64,000 nt of DNA from Scytonematopsis contorta HA4267-MV1 (lineage in GTDB: Bacteria; Cyanobacteriota; Cyanobacteriia; Cyanobacteriales; Nostocaceae), in contig JAHHIC010000036.1 of NCBI GenBank assembly GCA_019359035.1, positions 1 to 64,000 on the forward strand, given 5' to 3'. The translations under genes were made by a program, and so were the position numbers. Of the stretch, positions 1-9,478 are shown piece by piece (the first letter of the stretch is position 1; each line of letters begins with the position of its first letter). Under the pieces are notes generated by a model. It was not told where the DNA came from and made no database searches. It was given only the letters and a program-made list of their open reading frames with translations.

Positions 1-175
1 TAGTTATATATAATCGGGTTAGGAGTTAGTTATATATAATCGGGTTAGGAGTTAGTTATATATAATCGGGTTAGGAGTTAGTTATATATAATCGGGTTAG
101 GAGTTAGTTATATATAATCGGGTTAGGAGTTAGTTATATATAATCGGGTTAGGGGTTAGTTATATATAATCGGGC
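1..175. repeat. 26-bp tandem repeat array
   Basis: Six full copies and a partial seventh of a 26-bp unit containing TAGTTATATATAATCGGG start at 1, 27, 53, 79, 105, 131 and 157. The copies are almost identical; the sixth has one A-to-G change. The array runs off the left edge of the window, so its true length is unknown. There are no variable spacers and no reading frame in it. The unit contains the palindromic stretch TTATATATAA. Confidence 0.95.
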
Positions 176-221
176 GGGCAAGGATGCCCACCCCACAAGA
201 GCTTTAAGTTTAAACAGTTAG

Positions 222-262
222 CAGTCAACAGTCAACAGTCAACAGTCAACAGTCAACAGTCA
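222..262. repeat. Heptamer short tandem repeat (CAGTCAA)n
   Basis: About six head-to-tail copies of a 7-bp unit (AGTCAAC/CAGTCAA) lie just beyond the stop of the DUF2854 gene. The array is bracketed by GTTAG on the left and CTAAC on the right, so the whole block can fold back. Heptameric STRRs of this kind are known from heterocystous cyanobacteria. Confidence 0.9.
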
Positions 263-267
263 GCTAA

Positions 268-822
268 CTATTCTGGAGTTTTGATAAAAGCAACTTCGAG
301 GTAGTCTTCGGCAACTTGAGTTATTTTCACATCAACTCCAGGACCAAAATATTTTGTCATCTTATCTTGTTTTTCTTGCCAAGCTTCAAAAGGTACGAAT
401 GGTGAATAGATTTCTAATATTAAGGCGTATGCACCGTTGATATTTTCTTCTCGTAAAGCTTCGACTTGTGGTATTTCATCGTCATCAGTTTCTTTGCTCA
501 GACCTAAAGCGAACATAGCCCTATCGAAATGAGCCTTTTGTCCATAGCAATAGCGGGTAACATCTGTACGAATTCTAGTTTGAGTCACAGTAGCTTGCTG
601 TTCTCGTAAAGCTAAAATTTCTGGAGATGTAACTTTACTAAAAGGTACAGGCTTAAGCTCACTAGCTTTAAGTGCTAATCCTCCCAGCACAAGGGGAATA
701 CCGTAAAAAAATCCCACAAGGTTAAGTGTGGCATTATGGCTAGAATAGGCAAGGAAACCAACAATTGTTAAAATTCCGCCAATAGTTAAACCAAGTGATG
801 ATAGGGGTATTTTGCCGAACAT
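268..822 (-). CDS. DUF2854 family membrane protein
   Basis: The 184-residue product from the chosen start matches by recall the cyanobacterial/chloroplast DUF2854 family, whose function is not known. Two adjacent hydrophobic segments near the N-terminus (SLGLTIGGILTIVGF and LNLVGFFYGIPLVLGG) should anchor it in a membrane, followed by a soluble domain of about 120 residues. The frame is open further upstream to 918, but that part is translated from heptamer repeats (872-932) and is not family-like. The ATG at 822 (MFGKIPLSSLG) aligns with the usual start, so it was chosen; an intermediate ATG lies at 864. The gene stands alone between repeat blocks. No clear Shine-Dalgarno is visible. Confidence 0.8.
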   Translation of the reverse strand: MFGKIPLSSLGLTIGGILTIVGFLAYSSHNATLNLVGFFYGIPLVLGGLALKASELKPVPFSKVTSPEILALREQQATVTQTRIRTDVTRYCYGQKAHFDRAMFALGLSKETDDDEIPQVEALREENINGAYALILEIYSPFVPFEAWQEKQDKMTKYFGPGVDVKITQVAEDYLEVAFIKTPE

Positions 823-871
823 GCTGTATTTGAGGTATAAATTCCTTTTTATATAATCAAGCATCGGGTGG

Positions 872-932
<61 letters not shown>

Positions 933-992
933 CTTTTACGCTACATTGAAAAGTGTGTAAAGTTAAGAAAAATTAATCTGTAGTACAAAAAT

Positions 993-1172
993 ATGGATGA
1001 ACTCACTTTAAAAGAACGAGTTGCTATAGTTGAAAGCAAGCGGGAATACCTTTTAAACCTGTTGGAGCAACCCAGTATCGGAACTTTGAGAGTTGATGTA
1101 AATCAAGCTTTGGAAGAAATCGAAGAGTTGTTGAGCGAATTTCGTCGCACTTTTCCCAACACAAGCATTTAA
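993..1172 (+). CDS. Small conserved-looking protein of 59 residues
   Basis: An ATG at 993 opens 59 codons ending in TAA at 1170-1172. The product begins MDELTLKERVAIVESK, is rich in Glu, Leu and Arg, and has two amphipathic helices separated by a short SIGTLRVD loop, the second with the heptad-like run ALEEIEELLSEF. It looks like a small helical hairpin or coiled-coil protein. Its composition is typical of real coding sequence, unlike neighbouring spacers. I believe similar short hypothetical proteins occur in other Nostocales, but that is from memory. The gene is monocistronic, reading toward the response regulator gene. Function unknown. Confidence 0.65.
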   Translation: MDELTLKERVAIVESKREYLLNLLEQPSIGTLRVDVNQALEEIEELLSEFRRTFPNTSI

Positions 1173-1386
1173 ATTAGGTTTACTGAAGTTTCTATTTCAA
1201 AAAGGCATCATTAGCACCCGTTTTCCTTACGGAGCTATTGACGCCTTTTATATTTGTTTGTACTAATTTTCGGGTAAAAATTTGGCAAAAATATTTTGCA
1301 GCAAAGGTCTTTCGAGAGAAAAACATTAAAGATACGTAACTTGTAACCTTAGTCAAGCATTTTTTCGGCATAATTTCTCATGCTAC

Positions 1387-1782
1387 TTAACCTTTGGATA
1401 CTCGTTCTCCTAACCGTCTAGCTAAACCAATTAGTTCATTGGTAGAGACATCTTTTTTGCAAAAAGCATCCATATTTACCATACTATCACTAGAATTATC
1501 TTCTACTGAAGAGTAGGCAATAATTTGAGTATCTGGAGAAATATCCTTAATTATATTAGCTGCGCTCCAACCATCCATGACGGGCATCTGTAAATCCAGA
1601 ATTATAACATCTGGTTGACGATTTTTGACCATTTCAACAGCTTCTTGGCCGTTTTTAGCTAAACCTACTACTTGAATATTTTCTTCGCAGGAAAAAGCTA
1701 TTTGTAAACTCATGCGGGTTAAGTCATGGTCATCGACCACTAAGACGCGCAAGGTAGAAGACTCACAGGACAACATTAACAT
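1387..1782 (-). CDS. Single-domain response regulator (receiver domain only)
   Basis: The 131-residue protein is a CheY-like receiver domain (residues about 11-125) with no output domain. The acidic pair D17-D18 (VVDDHD), the phospho-acceptor D63 (ILDLQMPVMDG), the switch Ser pair near S91 (AYSSVED) and the conserved Lys (CKKD, K109/K110) are all present, so it should be phosphorylatable. The sequence is closest in style to NarL-type receivers. No histidine kinase lies nearby, so the partner must be elsewhere. Two ATGs (codons 1 and 3) could serve as start; neither has a good Shine-Dalgarno. The likely role is a phosphorelay intermediate or protein-interaction switch (inference). Confidence 0.9.
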   Translation of the reverse strand: MLMLSCESSTLRVLVVDDHDLTRMSLQIAFSCEENIQVVGLAKNGQEAVEMVKNRQPDVIILDLQMPVMDGWSAANIIKDISPDTQIIAYSSVEDNSSDSMVNMDAFCKKDVSTNELIGLARRLGERVSKG

Positions 1783-2211
1783 CCAAGTCAGGGGAAACTA
1801 TAATATACGTTAACTTTTATAGTCTATGAGAACTCTTACCTTAATTGACTCTATCCAACGGTTGAATAACTTGTAAGTTATTGTTAAAGTTCCATGAAAT
1901 AGCTTGTTAAAAACTTCAAATTTACTATTCAAAAATCATGTATTCTTCCTGGCAACGGTAAATTCACCTAAAATATCACATTAATTCATCAATATTGTCG
2001 GGTTTGTTGCTAAGATTTTTTGCTTGAAATTGATTAATTATAAAATTTCCAAAAAATGGGAACATTCTAATTGCTCACATGTCGCATTTGTAATTTTAAT
2101 TAAATCTCTCTTTAGATAAATAAAAGAATATTTACTAATGCGACTTGTTTGATGTACATAGAGACGTTACATGTAAGGTCTCTATGTAACATATTTACAA
2201 AGATTTATTAT
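1783..2211. other. 429-bp intergenic region
   Basis: AT-rich spacer between the response regulator and ppk1. It holds the palindrome at 2155-2188 near the ppk1 stop. No ORF with coding character was seen; the remainder may contain the response regulator promoter. Confidence 0.6.
2155..2188. repeat. Intergenic palindrome of the GAGACGTTAC family
   Basis: Two 16-base arms (2155-2170 and 2173-2188) pair with one mismatch around an AT centre. The core TAGAGACGTTAC...GTCTCTA recurs at 4498-4529 and 60587-60616. It lies 24 bp beyond the ppk1 stop and could act as a transcript 3' hairpin, but there is no T-run. Confidence 0.8.
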
Positions 2212-4380
2212 TCAACTTGATACCATCGACATAATTATTTCTTGAGAGCTTGCAGGTGGACAATTCTCGCAAGGACGACGTTGAATATAGCTACCGTCTG
2301 GTTGTAATTCCCAAGCTTGTCGATTGTCTGCCAGCATTACTCCCAAAATTTCTTGCAAATCTTTAGCGATATCTGGGTCTTGAATTGGTGTAATTGCTTC
2401 AACTCGACGGTCGAGGTTACGAGGCATCCAGTCAGCACTACCAATGTAAACTTCTTCTTGTCCGTTATTATAGAAGTAAAAAATTCGGGAATGTTCTAAA
2501 AAACGACCAATAATGCTGACAATACGAATATTTTCGCTGACATCCTTGAGACCAGGACGCAAACAGCAAATTCCTCGTATAATCAAGTCAATTTGTACCC
2601 CAACGCGAGAAGCCTCATATAAGGATGCGATAATTTGCGGGTCTACCAAGGAGTTCATTTTGGCAACAATCCTCCCAGAAAATCCATTTTGAGCGTGGTC
2701 GATTTCCCGACGAATCAGACCCAAAAAGCGGTCTCGCATATTAACTGGTGCAACCAATAACTGTCGGTATGATTTTTGCCGAGAGTACCCAGTCAAAAAA
2801 TTAAATAAATCTGTTGCGTCTGCACCTAGTTCTTCACGACAGCTAAATAAACCTAAGTCCGTGTACAACCGTGCTGTTTTGGGATTATAGTTACCAGTTC
2901 CAATATGGACGTACCGCCGAATCTGGTCTTTATCACGTCTGACAACCAAAACAATTTTGCTGTGAGTCTTTAAGCCCACCAAACCATAAACCACATGAAC
3001 ACCAACGTTTTCTAATCGTCGTGCCCAATAAATATTGTTTTCTTCATCAAACCGAGCTTTCAGTTCCACAAGTGCTGACACCTGCTTGCCATTTTCCGCT
3101 GCTGCAATTAATGCATTAACAATCGGTGAATCTCCAGATGTTCGATACAGTGTAATTTTTATCGCCAGTACATCTGGGTCATGAGCAGCAGAGGTAATAA
3201 AACGAACTACAGAAGCGGAAAAGGATTGGTAAGGATGATGTACGAACAAATCTCGTTCGCGAATGACAGCGAAAATATCTTTACCTTCATCCAGCTTGCG
3301 ACCGTTGTTACCGTTGAGGTTGGTTAACGGTTCTCCTGTTCGCTGTAACCTGGGGTGTACTACCGACTGCCAAGGATGGTCTTTTAGTTCTGGCATTGGT
3401 AGTGACATAAAGTACATTAAATCCCGTAATCCCAGTAGACCTTCCACTTCGTAAACATCGCTATTATCTAATTCCAAATCTTCTAACAGCCGACTACGAA
3501 CGCTGTCTGGTGTTCGGGTAAGGATTTCTAGTCGTAAGGGACTACCACCCACACGACGTTTTCTCAGTTCCTGCTCTATTGCTAGCAACAAGTCATCAGC
3601 TTCATCTTCTTCTAAATCTATATCCGCATCACGAGTAATTCGGAAGGGATGGTACTCCTGGATATTCATACCCGGAAACAGCGATTCCAAATTATGAGCA
3701 ATGGCTTGTTCTAAGGGTATACCGCTCCAAATGGCTCGCTTTCCATTTATCTGGGTTGCTAACTCAGGGGGTAAAGGAATAAATCGGGGTAAAACTTTGG
3801 GAACTTTGATCCGAGCAAAAAATTCTTCTTCAGTTTCTGGATTTTTGACCAAAACCGCTAAATTTAAGCTGAGATTAGAAATATAGGGAAAAGGATGACT
3901 AGGGTCAACAGCAAGGGGAGTCAGAACAGGGAAGATTTGTTCTTCAAAATAATTATCATAATAAGTTCGTTGTTTTTGGTTTAAATCTATATAATCCAAA
4001 ATATGAATACCTTTACCCGCCAACAATGGACGCAAAACTTGTTCAAAATGTTGGTGCTGCTGGTACACCATCGGACGCACGCAAGAGGAAATAGCGTCTA
4101 GCTGCTGTTGCGGGGTAAGACCATCAAAGGTTAATTTGGTAACTTTCGCTTCCACCTGTTGATTGAGTACAGCTACCCGTACCATGAAAAACTCATCTAA
4201 ATTTGAGCAAAATATCGCTAAAAACTTGAGACGTTCCAGAAGCGGAGTTCGCTCATCCATTGCTTCTTGCAACACTCGACTGTTAAACTGCAACCAGCTT
4301 AATTCCCGATTAAGGTAGTACACCGGGTCTTTCAGGTTGACTTGTTGTTGTTGGCTGACAATTTTTTTTGATTTGGACAT
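2212..4380 (-). CDS. ppk1: Polyphosphate kinase 1
   Basis: Reversibly transfers the terminal phosphate of ATP to polyphosphate, building the phosphate store of the cell. The 722-residue length is normal for PPK1. The N-terminal domain opens with the family signature YYLNRELSWLQFN (residues about 21-33) and continues FLAIFCSNLDEFFMVR. The two catalytic-domain histidines are visible: H473 in LKTHSK, equivalent to the autophosphorylated His of E. coli PPK, and H630 in FLEHSRI. The YNPKTARLYTDLGLF and IGSADWMPRNLDRR motifs are intact. The ATG at 4380 is preceded by AGG. It diverges from the large Hsp70-like gene across 270 bp. Nothing suggests damage. Confidence 0.97.
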   Translation of the reverse strand: MSKSKKIVSQQQQVNLKDPVYYLNRELSWLQFNSRVLQEAMDERTPLLERLKFLAIFCSNLDEFFMVRVAVLNQQVEAKVTKLTFDGLTPQQQLDAISSCVRPMVYQQHQHFEQVLRPLLAGKGIHILDYIDLNQKQRTYYDNYFEEQIFPVLTPLAVDPSHPFPYISNLSLNLAVLVKNPETEEEFFARIKVPKVLPRFIPLPPELATQINGKRAIWSGIPLEQAIAHNLESLFPGMNIQEYHPFRITRDADIDLEEDEADDLLLAIEQELRKRRVGGSPLRLEILTRTPDSVRSRLLEDLELDNSDVYEVEGLLGLRDLMYFMSLPMPELKDHPWQSVVHPRLQRTGEPLTNLNGNNGRKLDEGKDIFAVIRERDLFVHHPYQSFSASVVRFITSAAHDPDVLAIKITLYRTSGDSPIVNALIAAAENGKQVSALVELKARFDEENNIYWARRLENVGVHVVYGLVGLKTHSKIVLVVRRDKDQIRRYVHIGTGNYNPKTARLYTDLGLFSCREELGADATDLFNFLTGYSRQKSYRQLLVAPVNMRDRFLGLIRREIDHAQNGFSGRIVAKMNSLVDPQIIASLYEASRVGVQIDLIIRGICCLRPGLKDVSENIRIVSIIGRFLEHSRIFYFYNNGQEEVYIGSADWMPRNLDRRVEAITPIQDPDIAKDLQEILGVMLADNRQAWELQPDGSYIQRRPCENCPPASSQEIIMSMVSS

Positions 4381-4497
4381 GACGACCTAACAGCAGGCAT
4401 TTGCCCTGATTACAGAAGGCACACCCTATTATCGTAGAGGAAATTGGTAAGTTGGATGGTTAAGTTAAAAGGTTAAGTTAAAAAATTTTAGCCCCAA

Positions 4498-4529
4498 TGT
4501 AGAAAGGTTACATATAATGTCTCTACATA
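4498..4529. repeat. Degenerate copy of the GAGACGTTAC palindrome
   Basis: TGTAGAAAGGTTACATATAATGTC followed by TCTACA keeps the layout of the 2155 and 60587 palindromes but with several mismatches in the arms. It sits in the divergent spacer between ppk1 and the Hsp70-like gene. Confidence 0.6.
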
Positions 4530-4650
4530 AATTGGGATTTTTCATTCTTGATTCTTGTTATAATTCCACGGATGATTAACATTATCGCAGTACTTGTAAA
4601 TTAATTCCCCTATTTGTTCACCTATAAATTCTAGTTAAGGTAAAAATAAA

Positions 4651-7600
4651 GTGAATCCCAAATTAGCCGAAATTCAAGCACTGATTGCAGATATTGACAA
4701 CTTATTGGCCAATAAAGGTAAGCGCCTATCTAGAATTCTCTCTAATCGGGGACAGGAACCACGACAAGTTATAGAAAGAATTCGTGATTTCTTAGTCAGA
4801 GAAAGCGAGGGGAATGACTTTGACCAAGCTTCAGGCTTAGTTACGGAATCTCAAGCTCCTCAATTATCACCTTTATTAGTCAAATTTGTCGATGATGGTC
4901 AAAATTATTCTCAGGAACAAAAAAATTATCCCCTACAATCGGAGCAAAAAACCGAATTAAGATTTGATGCACCACATCAGTCATCTTCAGAAGGCTTACA
5001 AAACGCTGCTCTAGCTCCCTTACAAGCAGAGTTACAAACGCTTTTAAGCGAACGAGCAAATCTGGTTAGAGAAATTCGAGAATTAGAACAACAACGTTTA
5101 CAAAATTATTCTCTCGCACAGCAGGTGGCAACTCAGGAACAAATGATTTCGGAGTTTCTACAAGTGCTGTTAAACCGTCTCACTCCAAATTTAACACCTG
5201 AACAAACAGAAGCTTTGGTCAAGTTCCAAACTCAAACACCTCAAATAATACCTCAAGCTTCTCAGTATCAAGGTATTGTTGGCGCAGCTACAAGTAATAA
5301 TAGCAACTATCAATCTACTAGTAATACCGTTCCTGATTCACTCGATACAACCGACCAAATAGACAGACTGGCAAGGCTTGCGAGAGATTTAGACCAGCGC
5401 TTACTGGCTTTAGATAGCACTGTTAATGTAGTATTTGATGCTTTGCAAGGGAATGTCCATACTTATCATGAATCCTTGTCTCAAGCGTTATCGAGAATGC
5501 ATAGCAAGGGAGTGCAAGGGGAACATTTATTAACGAGTTTAATTAATAATTTAACGCAACAGCTACAGCAGCAAGTTTCTAGTATGCAACCAACACGTTT
5601 GGTGGTAGACACAGAAAAAGTACCACCAACCGCTGACCCAGCATTTTTTGCAAAATCCGTAGCTGAAGCTACAGAACAATCGGCAGAAAAATTGGTAGAA
5701 AAACCCAGTGACAAAATATTACAATTGAGTCAGAACCCAACCTCACCCCCACAGTTAGATGAGGAAGGTGGTCAAAATATAGTTAATAATTTAGAAGTTG
5801 AAACTGCTCTCGATTTAGATAGGGTACTTTCAGAGTTGGAAAACACACCTCAAACCTTTCCAATCCAAAGTAATCAAACCCAAAGTAATCAAACCCAAAG
5901 TACTCAAAAGACCGCAACTCCAACTCAATCTCCATCACCTCAATCATCATCACCTCAACCACCATTATTCCCAGCTCAATTTTCCCAGCAAAATTCACAG
6001 GCAATTGCAGATGAAGTAGACCAACTGTATGCTAGTTTGTTTGGAATTGATGACTTTACAGACTCTAACTCAGAAACAACGAGTCAGGAATTAATTGATA
6101 GTACGGAAGGACTAAAAATTACCAAGACGATTCCACCGATAGGGGACACCTTAGCCAGTAATTTACCTGGCAATCTACCCAGCAATCTACCCAGCAATTT
6201 ACAGAATATTGGGGGAAAGCAAAATACGGAAGTTCCTCTATATAATAGTGACGCTACCAACCTGTTACCACTACAACCCGCTACAGTGCAGGATGTCACT
6301 TTTGAATTTAATGAAGAAGATGTTTTTGCAAATAGTGATTTTACATTCACGCAAGATTCATCTTCTGGTGTGACTAATGGTGTAACTAATTCAAGAGTTC
6401 TGGATGCTCCTCAAACAACACCAGAAGCAGAAACTCCTAATAATCAAACAATAGTTGAAGTCCCTGTAGTAATTCAACCAGTAAATCAACCAGTAAATCA
6501 ACCAGTAAATCAACCAGTAAATCAAACAGTGGCCTCCGAGTCACCAAGTAGTGTCACAGTTACCCCCGAAATAACTCCAGAAATAACTCCAGAAATAACT
6601 CCAGAAATAACTCCAGAAATAACTTCAGAAATAACCTCGGATGTAGCACCACCATCAATAACAACTCAAGGACAAGCAGTTGATTTGAACCCGGAGGATA
6701 TACCTGACCCTTGGTTGGAAGAGGCTTTGAGTCAAGAAAGCAATTCTGCAATAAAACCAATTGATGCAAGCGTTGCGGATACAATTACAACGCTTAACGA
6801 TTTATTAGCGAATGAACCACAAACAACTCAAGAAAACTATATAAACGCTTCTGCAAGTGAAAATTTATTTGATAAAAAGCAGCAACAAGCTAGGTCAGTA
6901 CCGTCCATTTCCCTTAACTCTCAACAGTTACAGCAATTAGACCAAGATTTAACAGCTTTTGACAGCAATAATTTAGAATTTACCCAACAAAGCACACCTA
7001 GTTCTAAAGTCTCCCAAACTAATATCCCACAAACTAATATTCCACAAACTAATATCTCACAAACGAATGCACCAGTAGTCACACCTCCCAACCCAAAAAC
7101 TACAGAATCAGAGTTTGATTTGACTAGTACTGCATCTTTATTTCCCGATACCCTCAAACAAAACGAAGTCACAACAGCAACTCAAGCGGTTCCTGTAGTA
7201 TCTGGTGGAGTCAATGATACAGAAAATTCTCTGGATAATCGCGACTCGATTTGGTATTTAGGAATTGATTTAGGTACAACTGGTATTTCAGCTGCACTTT
7301 TAAATAGAACTAAAAGTGAAGTTTATTCCATCTACTGGTCCCAGGACAACCAGGGACAAGCTGAACCATCTGAACAATCTGACCCCAAAGCCAAACGAAC
7401 TTTCCGTTTACCTACCGAAGTATATTTGCCAACGCGAGTATCGTCTGAAAACGATTTGGAAAATAATGAGTCCGTGGTTTCAGGTATACCTGCTGCAGTC
7501 GCTGAAGAACGAGTTCCAAATAATTTAGCAATAAGTAATTCTACTCCAGAACCTGTAACTGAAAGATTACAAAACTTGTTTGCTACCAGACTGAAACCCT

Positions 7601-9213
7601 ATTTACAAATTGCCTTACCATACAAAAACGATAGGCAAAAATGGGAACCTGTATTACAAGTTAACGATTTTTCTACGGTTCCTTTGGTCTGGGTGATACG
7701 CACTCTATCCAAGTTGTTTTTAACCCTTAAGTCTGATGTTAATAGCACAACCCTTGGTCTAACTGCTAATGCTGTTGGTCTAGAACCACAGTCCTTTGCC
7801 AGTATTATTAATAATATTGCCGGTGTCGTCTGCACTTGTCCTTTGAGTTGGACAGAGCAATATCGTTTTAATGTTCGTGAAGCTTTACTCACGTCTGGTT
7901 TAGTAAAACATCCACAACAAGTATTTTTTGTCGAAGAAGCAATTGCCAGTTTATTGAGCGAACTGGACGGAGCTAATGGTGAAAAAGTGAAATTAATCAC
8001 CCGTCAAGGTTCACGACCTGCCAGTACAACAGAACAAACTTTGCTAGGAAACAGTCTAGTAATTAATATCGGCGCTCTTTCCACAGAAATGGCACTGACG
8101 AATTTACCAGAAAGCTTGCAAGAATTAGCACATAGTGACTTCATGCTTCACGGCTTTACTTATGCCGCTAAGGGTATTGAACAAGATATTATTTGTCAGT
8201 TGTTATTGTCTCCTAAATGGAGAAAAGCACGCAGCGGTAGTGGTTCTGCTTCTAATAAAACAATTAGCAGCAACCCTTGGCATTGGCAACCAACAACACC
8301 AGGTTTAGACCAAATGCGTCTTTCCAGTTTGGCAATAGAAGACTTAGAGCTACCTCGTCCCGGAGAACCAGACTTAACCGACCGCATTCGTCTTCAGCAA
8401 CGTTTAGAAAGTTCTGTTTTAGGACAAGCAATTTTGGACGCGGCGATCGCACTCAAATTGATTTTGCAGCATCAAGATACTTTTACCCTAGAGTTAGCAG
8501 ACCAACGTTGGGAATTACACCGTAGAGACCTAGAAAGTCAAGTATTTGTACCATTTGTACGCCGTTTGAACCGCGAACTAAACCGCTTGTTAGTAGCTAA
8601 AGGTATCCCAACAGAAGCCATAAACCAAGCCATCCTCACCGGAGGAGTCGGAACTTTAGGCGCAGTTGGTCGCTGGTTACGGCAAAAATTACCGAACGCG
8701 AGAATAATTCAAGATTTATACCTCGGTGAAGGTGGTATCCCTAGCTGTAGTCGCGTCGCATACGGTTTAGCAATGCTACCGCTACATCCTTTAATATTAG
8801 AAATTCCCAGACAACAATACACAGATTATTTTTTATTTACAGAACTACTGCGACTACTACCAGAGCGTTCCCTTTCTTTCGGGGAAGTTATCCAGCTATT
8901 TGAAGGTCGGGGTATTAACACCCGCACTTGTCAACAACGATTATTAGCTTTTTTAGAAGGAGAATTACCAGCAGGTTTTGTACCCAATACCGTAGATTCT
9001 TCGTGGCTTTCCCAAAGTTCCAAAGAAAATTCCGACTACAAAGCAATTTCCCAAGCACCGCTTTTTGAAAAACAAGGAAGTCTAACCTATCGTCCAAACC
9101 CCCAGCAGTTGCAGTATTTACGTCGCTATCTCCAATCTTTAGCTACAAGTACAATGCAATCGCTGGAAGAACCTTACACTGTAAACTTTGCGTTGGGGGT
9201 TTATAACGGTTAA
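4651..9213 (+). CDS. Large protein with low-complexity middle and Hsp70-like ATPase domain
   Basis: This 1520-residue protein begins at a GTG preceded by TTAAGG. Residues 1-180 are helical and partly coiled coil (for example LLSERANLVREIRELEQQ). Residues about 380-860 are Gln/Asn/Thr/Pro-rich with short tandem peptides: NLPS (near 6170), PVNQ (6478-6530), TPEI (6560-6630) and QTNI (7015-7065). From about residue 868 an actin/Hsp70-type nucleotide-binding domain starts with the phosphate-1 loop GIDLGTTGIS, continues with a phosphate-2-like INIGALSTE near residue 1135 and an adenosine-site ILTGGVGTLG near residue 1327. A helical tail follows. There is no Hsp70 substrate-binding domain. Comparable long Hsp70-like proteins exist in cyanobacteria, but their role is not established. 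It may be a regulatory ATPase or scaffold (inference). Confidence 0.85.
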   Translation: MNPKLAEIQALIADIDNLLANKGKRLSRILSNRGQEPRQVIERIRDFLVRESEGNDFDQASGLVTESQAPQLSPLLVKFVDDGQNYSQEQKNYPLQSEQKTELRFDAPHQSSSEGLQNAALAPLQAELQTLLSERANLVREIRELEQQRLQNYSLAQQVATQEQMISEFLQVLLNRLTPNLTPEQTEALVKFQTQTPQIIPQASQYQGIVGAATSNNSNYQSTSNTVPDSLDTTDQIDRLARLARDLDQRLLALDSTVNVVFDALQGNVHTYHESLSQALSRMHSKGVQGEHLLTSLINNLTQQLQQQVSSMQPTRLVVDTEKVPPTADPAFFAKSVAEATEQSAEKLVEKPSDKILQLSQNPTSPPQLDEEGGQNIVNNLEVETALDLDRVLSELENTPQTFPIQSNQTQSNQTQSTQKTATPTQSPSPQSSSPQPPLFPAQFSQQNSQAIADEVDQLYASLFGIDDFTDSNSETTSQELIDSTEGLKITKTIPPIGDTLASNLPGNLPSNLPSNLQNIGGKQNTEVPLYNSDATNLLPLQPATVQDVTFEFNEEDVFANSDFTFTQDSSSGVTNGVTNSRVLDAPQTTPEAETPNNQTIVEVPVVIQPVNQPVNQPVNQPVNQTVASESPSSVTVTPEITPEITPEITPEITPEITSEITSDVAPPSITTQGQAVDLNPEDIPDPWLEEALSQESNSAIKPIDASVADTITTLNDLLANEPQTTQENYINASASENLFDKKQQQARSVPSISLNSQQLQQLDQDLTAFDSNNLEFTQQSTPSSKVSQTNIPQTNIPQTNISQTNAPVVTPPNPKTTESEFDLTSTASLFPDTLKQNEVTTATQAVPVVSGGVNDTENSLDNRDSIWYLGIDLGTTGISAALLNRTKSEVYSIYWSQDNQGQAEPSEQSDPKAKRTFRLPTEVYLPTRVSSENDLENNESVVSGIPAAVAEERVPNNLAISNSTPEPVTERLQNLFATRLKPYLQIALPYKNDRQKWEPVLQVNDFSTVPLVWVIRTLSKLFLTLKSDVNSTTLGLTANAVGLEPQSFASIINNIAGVVCTCPLSWTEQYRFNVREALLTSGLVKHPQQVFFVEEAIASLLSELDGANGEKVKLITRQGSRPASTTEQTLLGNSLVINIGALSTEMALTNLPESLQELAHSDFMLHGFTYAAKGIEQDIICQLLLSPKWRKARSGSGSASNKTISSNPWHWQPTTPGLDQMRLSSLAIEDLELPRPGEPDLTDRIRLQQRLESSVLGQAILDAAIALKLILQHQDTFTLELADQRWELHRRDLESQVFVPFVRRLNRELNRLLVAKGIPTEAINQAILTGGVGTLGAVGRWLRQKLPNARIIQDLYLGEGGIPSCSRVAYGLAMLPLHPLILEIPRQQYTDYFLFTELLRLLPERSLSFGEVIQLFEGRGINTRTCQQRLLAFLEGELPAGFVPNTVDSSWLSQSSKENSDYKAISQAPLFEKQGSLTYRPNPQQLQYLRRYLQSLATSTMQSLEEPYTVNFALGVYNG

Positions 9214-9214
9214 T

Positions 9215-9300
9215 GGCTGACTGTTGACGGTTGACTGTTAACTGTTAACTGTTGACTGTTGACTGTTGACGGTTGACGGTTGACGTCAGTCATCAGTCAA
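9215..9300. repeat. Heptamer short tandem repeat (TGTTGAC)n
   Basis: About ten head-to-tail copies of TGTTGAC/GGTTGAC/TGTTAAC lie directly downstream of the Hsp70-like gene, ending in an inverted segment (GTCAGTCATCAGTCAAC) that can fold back on the array. The unit is the complement of the heptamer at 222-262, so the two arrays are the same family in opposite orientation. Confidence 0.9.
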
Positions 9301-9478
9301 CAATTTATATCGTAATATTACTGACTCAAACTGTAGGTATTAAATAAGCCTATGGTAAAAAACACGTTAGCTTTAAATTACACTACCTTTTTCAAAGATT
9401 AGGTAAAACCAGCGTATTTAGCTTATCAATAGGAAAATTGCTTGTTTATATTATCACTAGTACCCTATTTTATATTAA

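Noticed and set aside
1-175. Regular 26-bp repeats suggesting CRISPR
   Set aside because: Units are head-to-tail without unique spacers and no cas genes are present.
5481-5714. 77-codon antisense ORF inside the Hsp70-like gene
   Set aside because: Shadow of the sense frame; Cys-rich translation is an artefact of Gln/Asn codons on the other strand.
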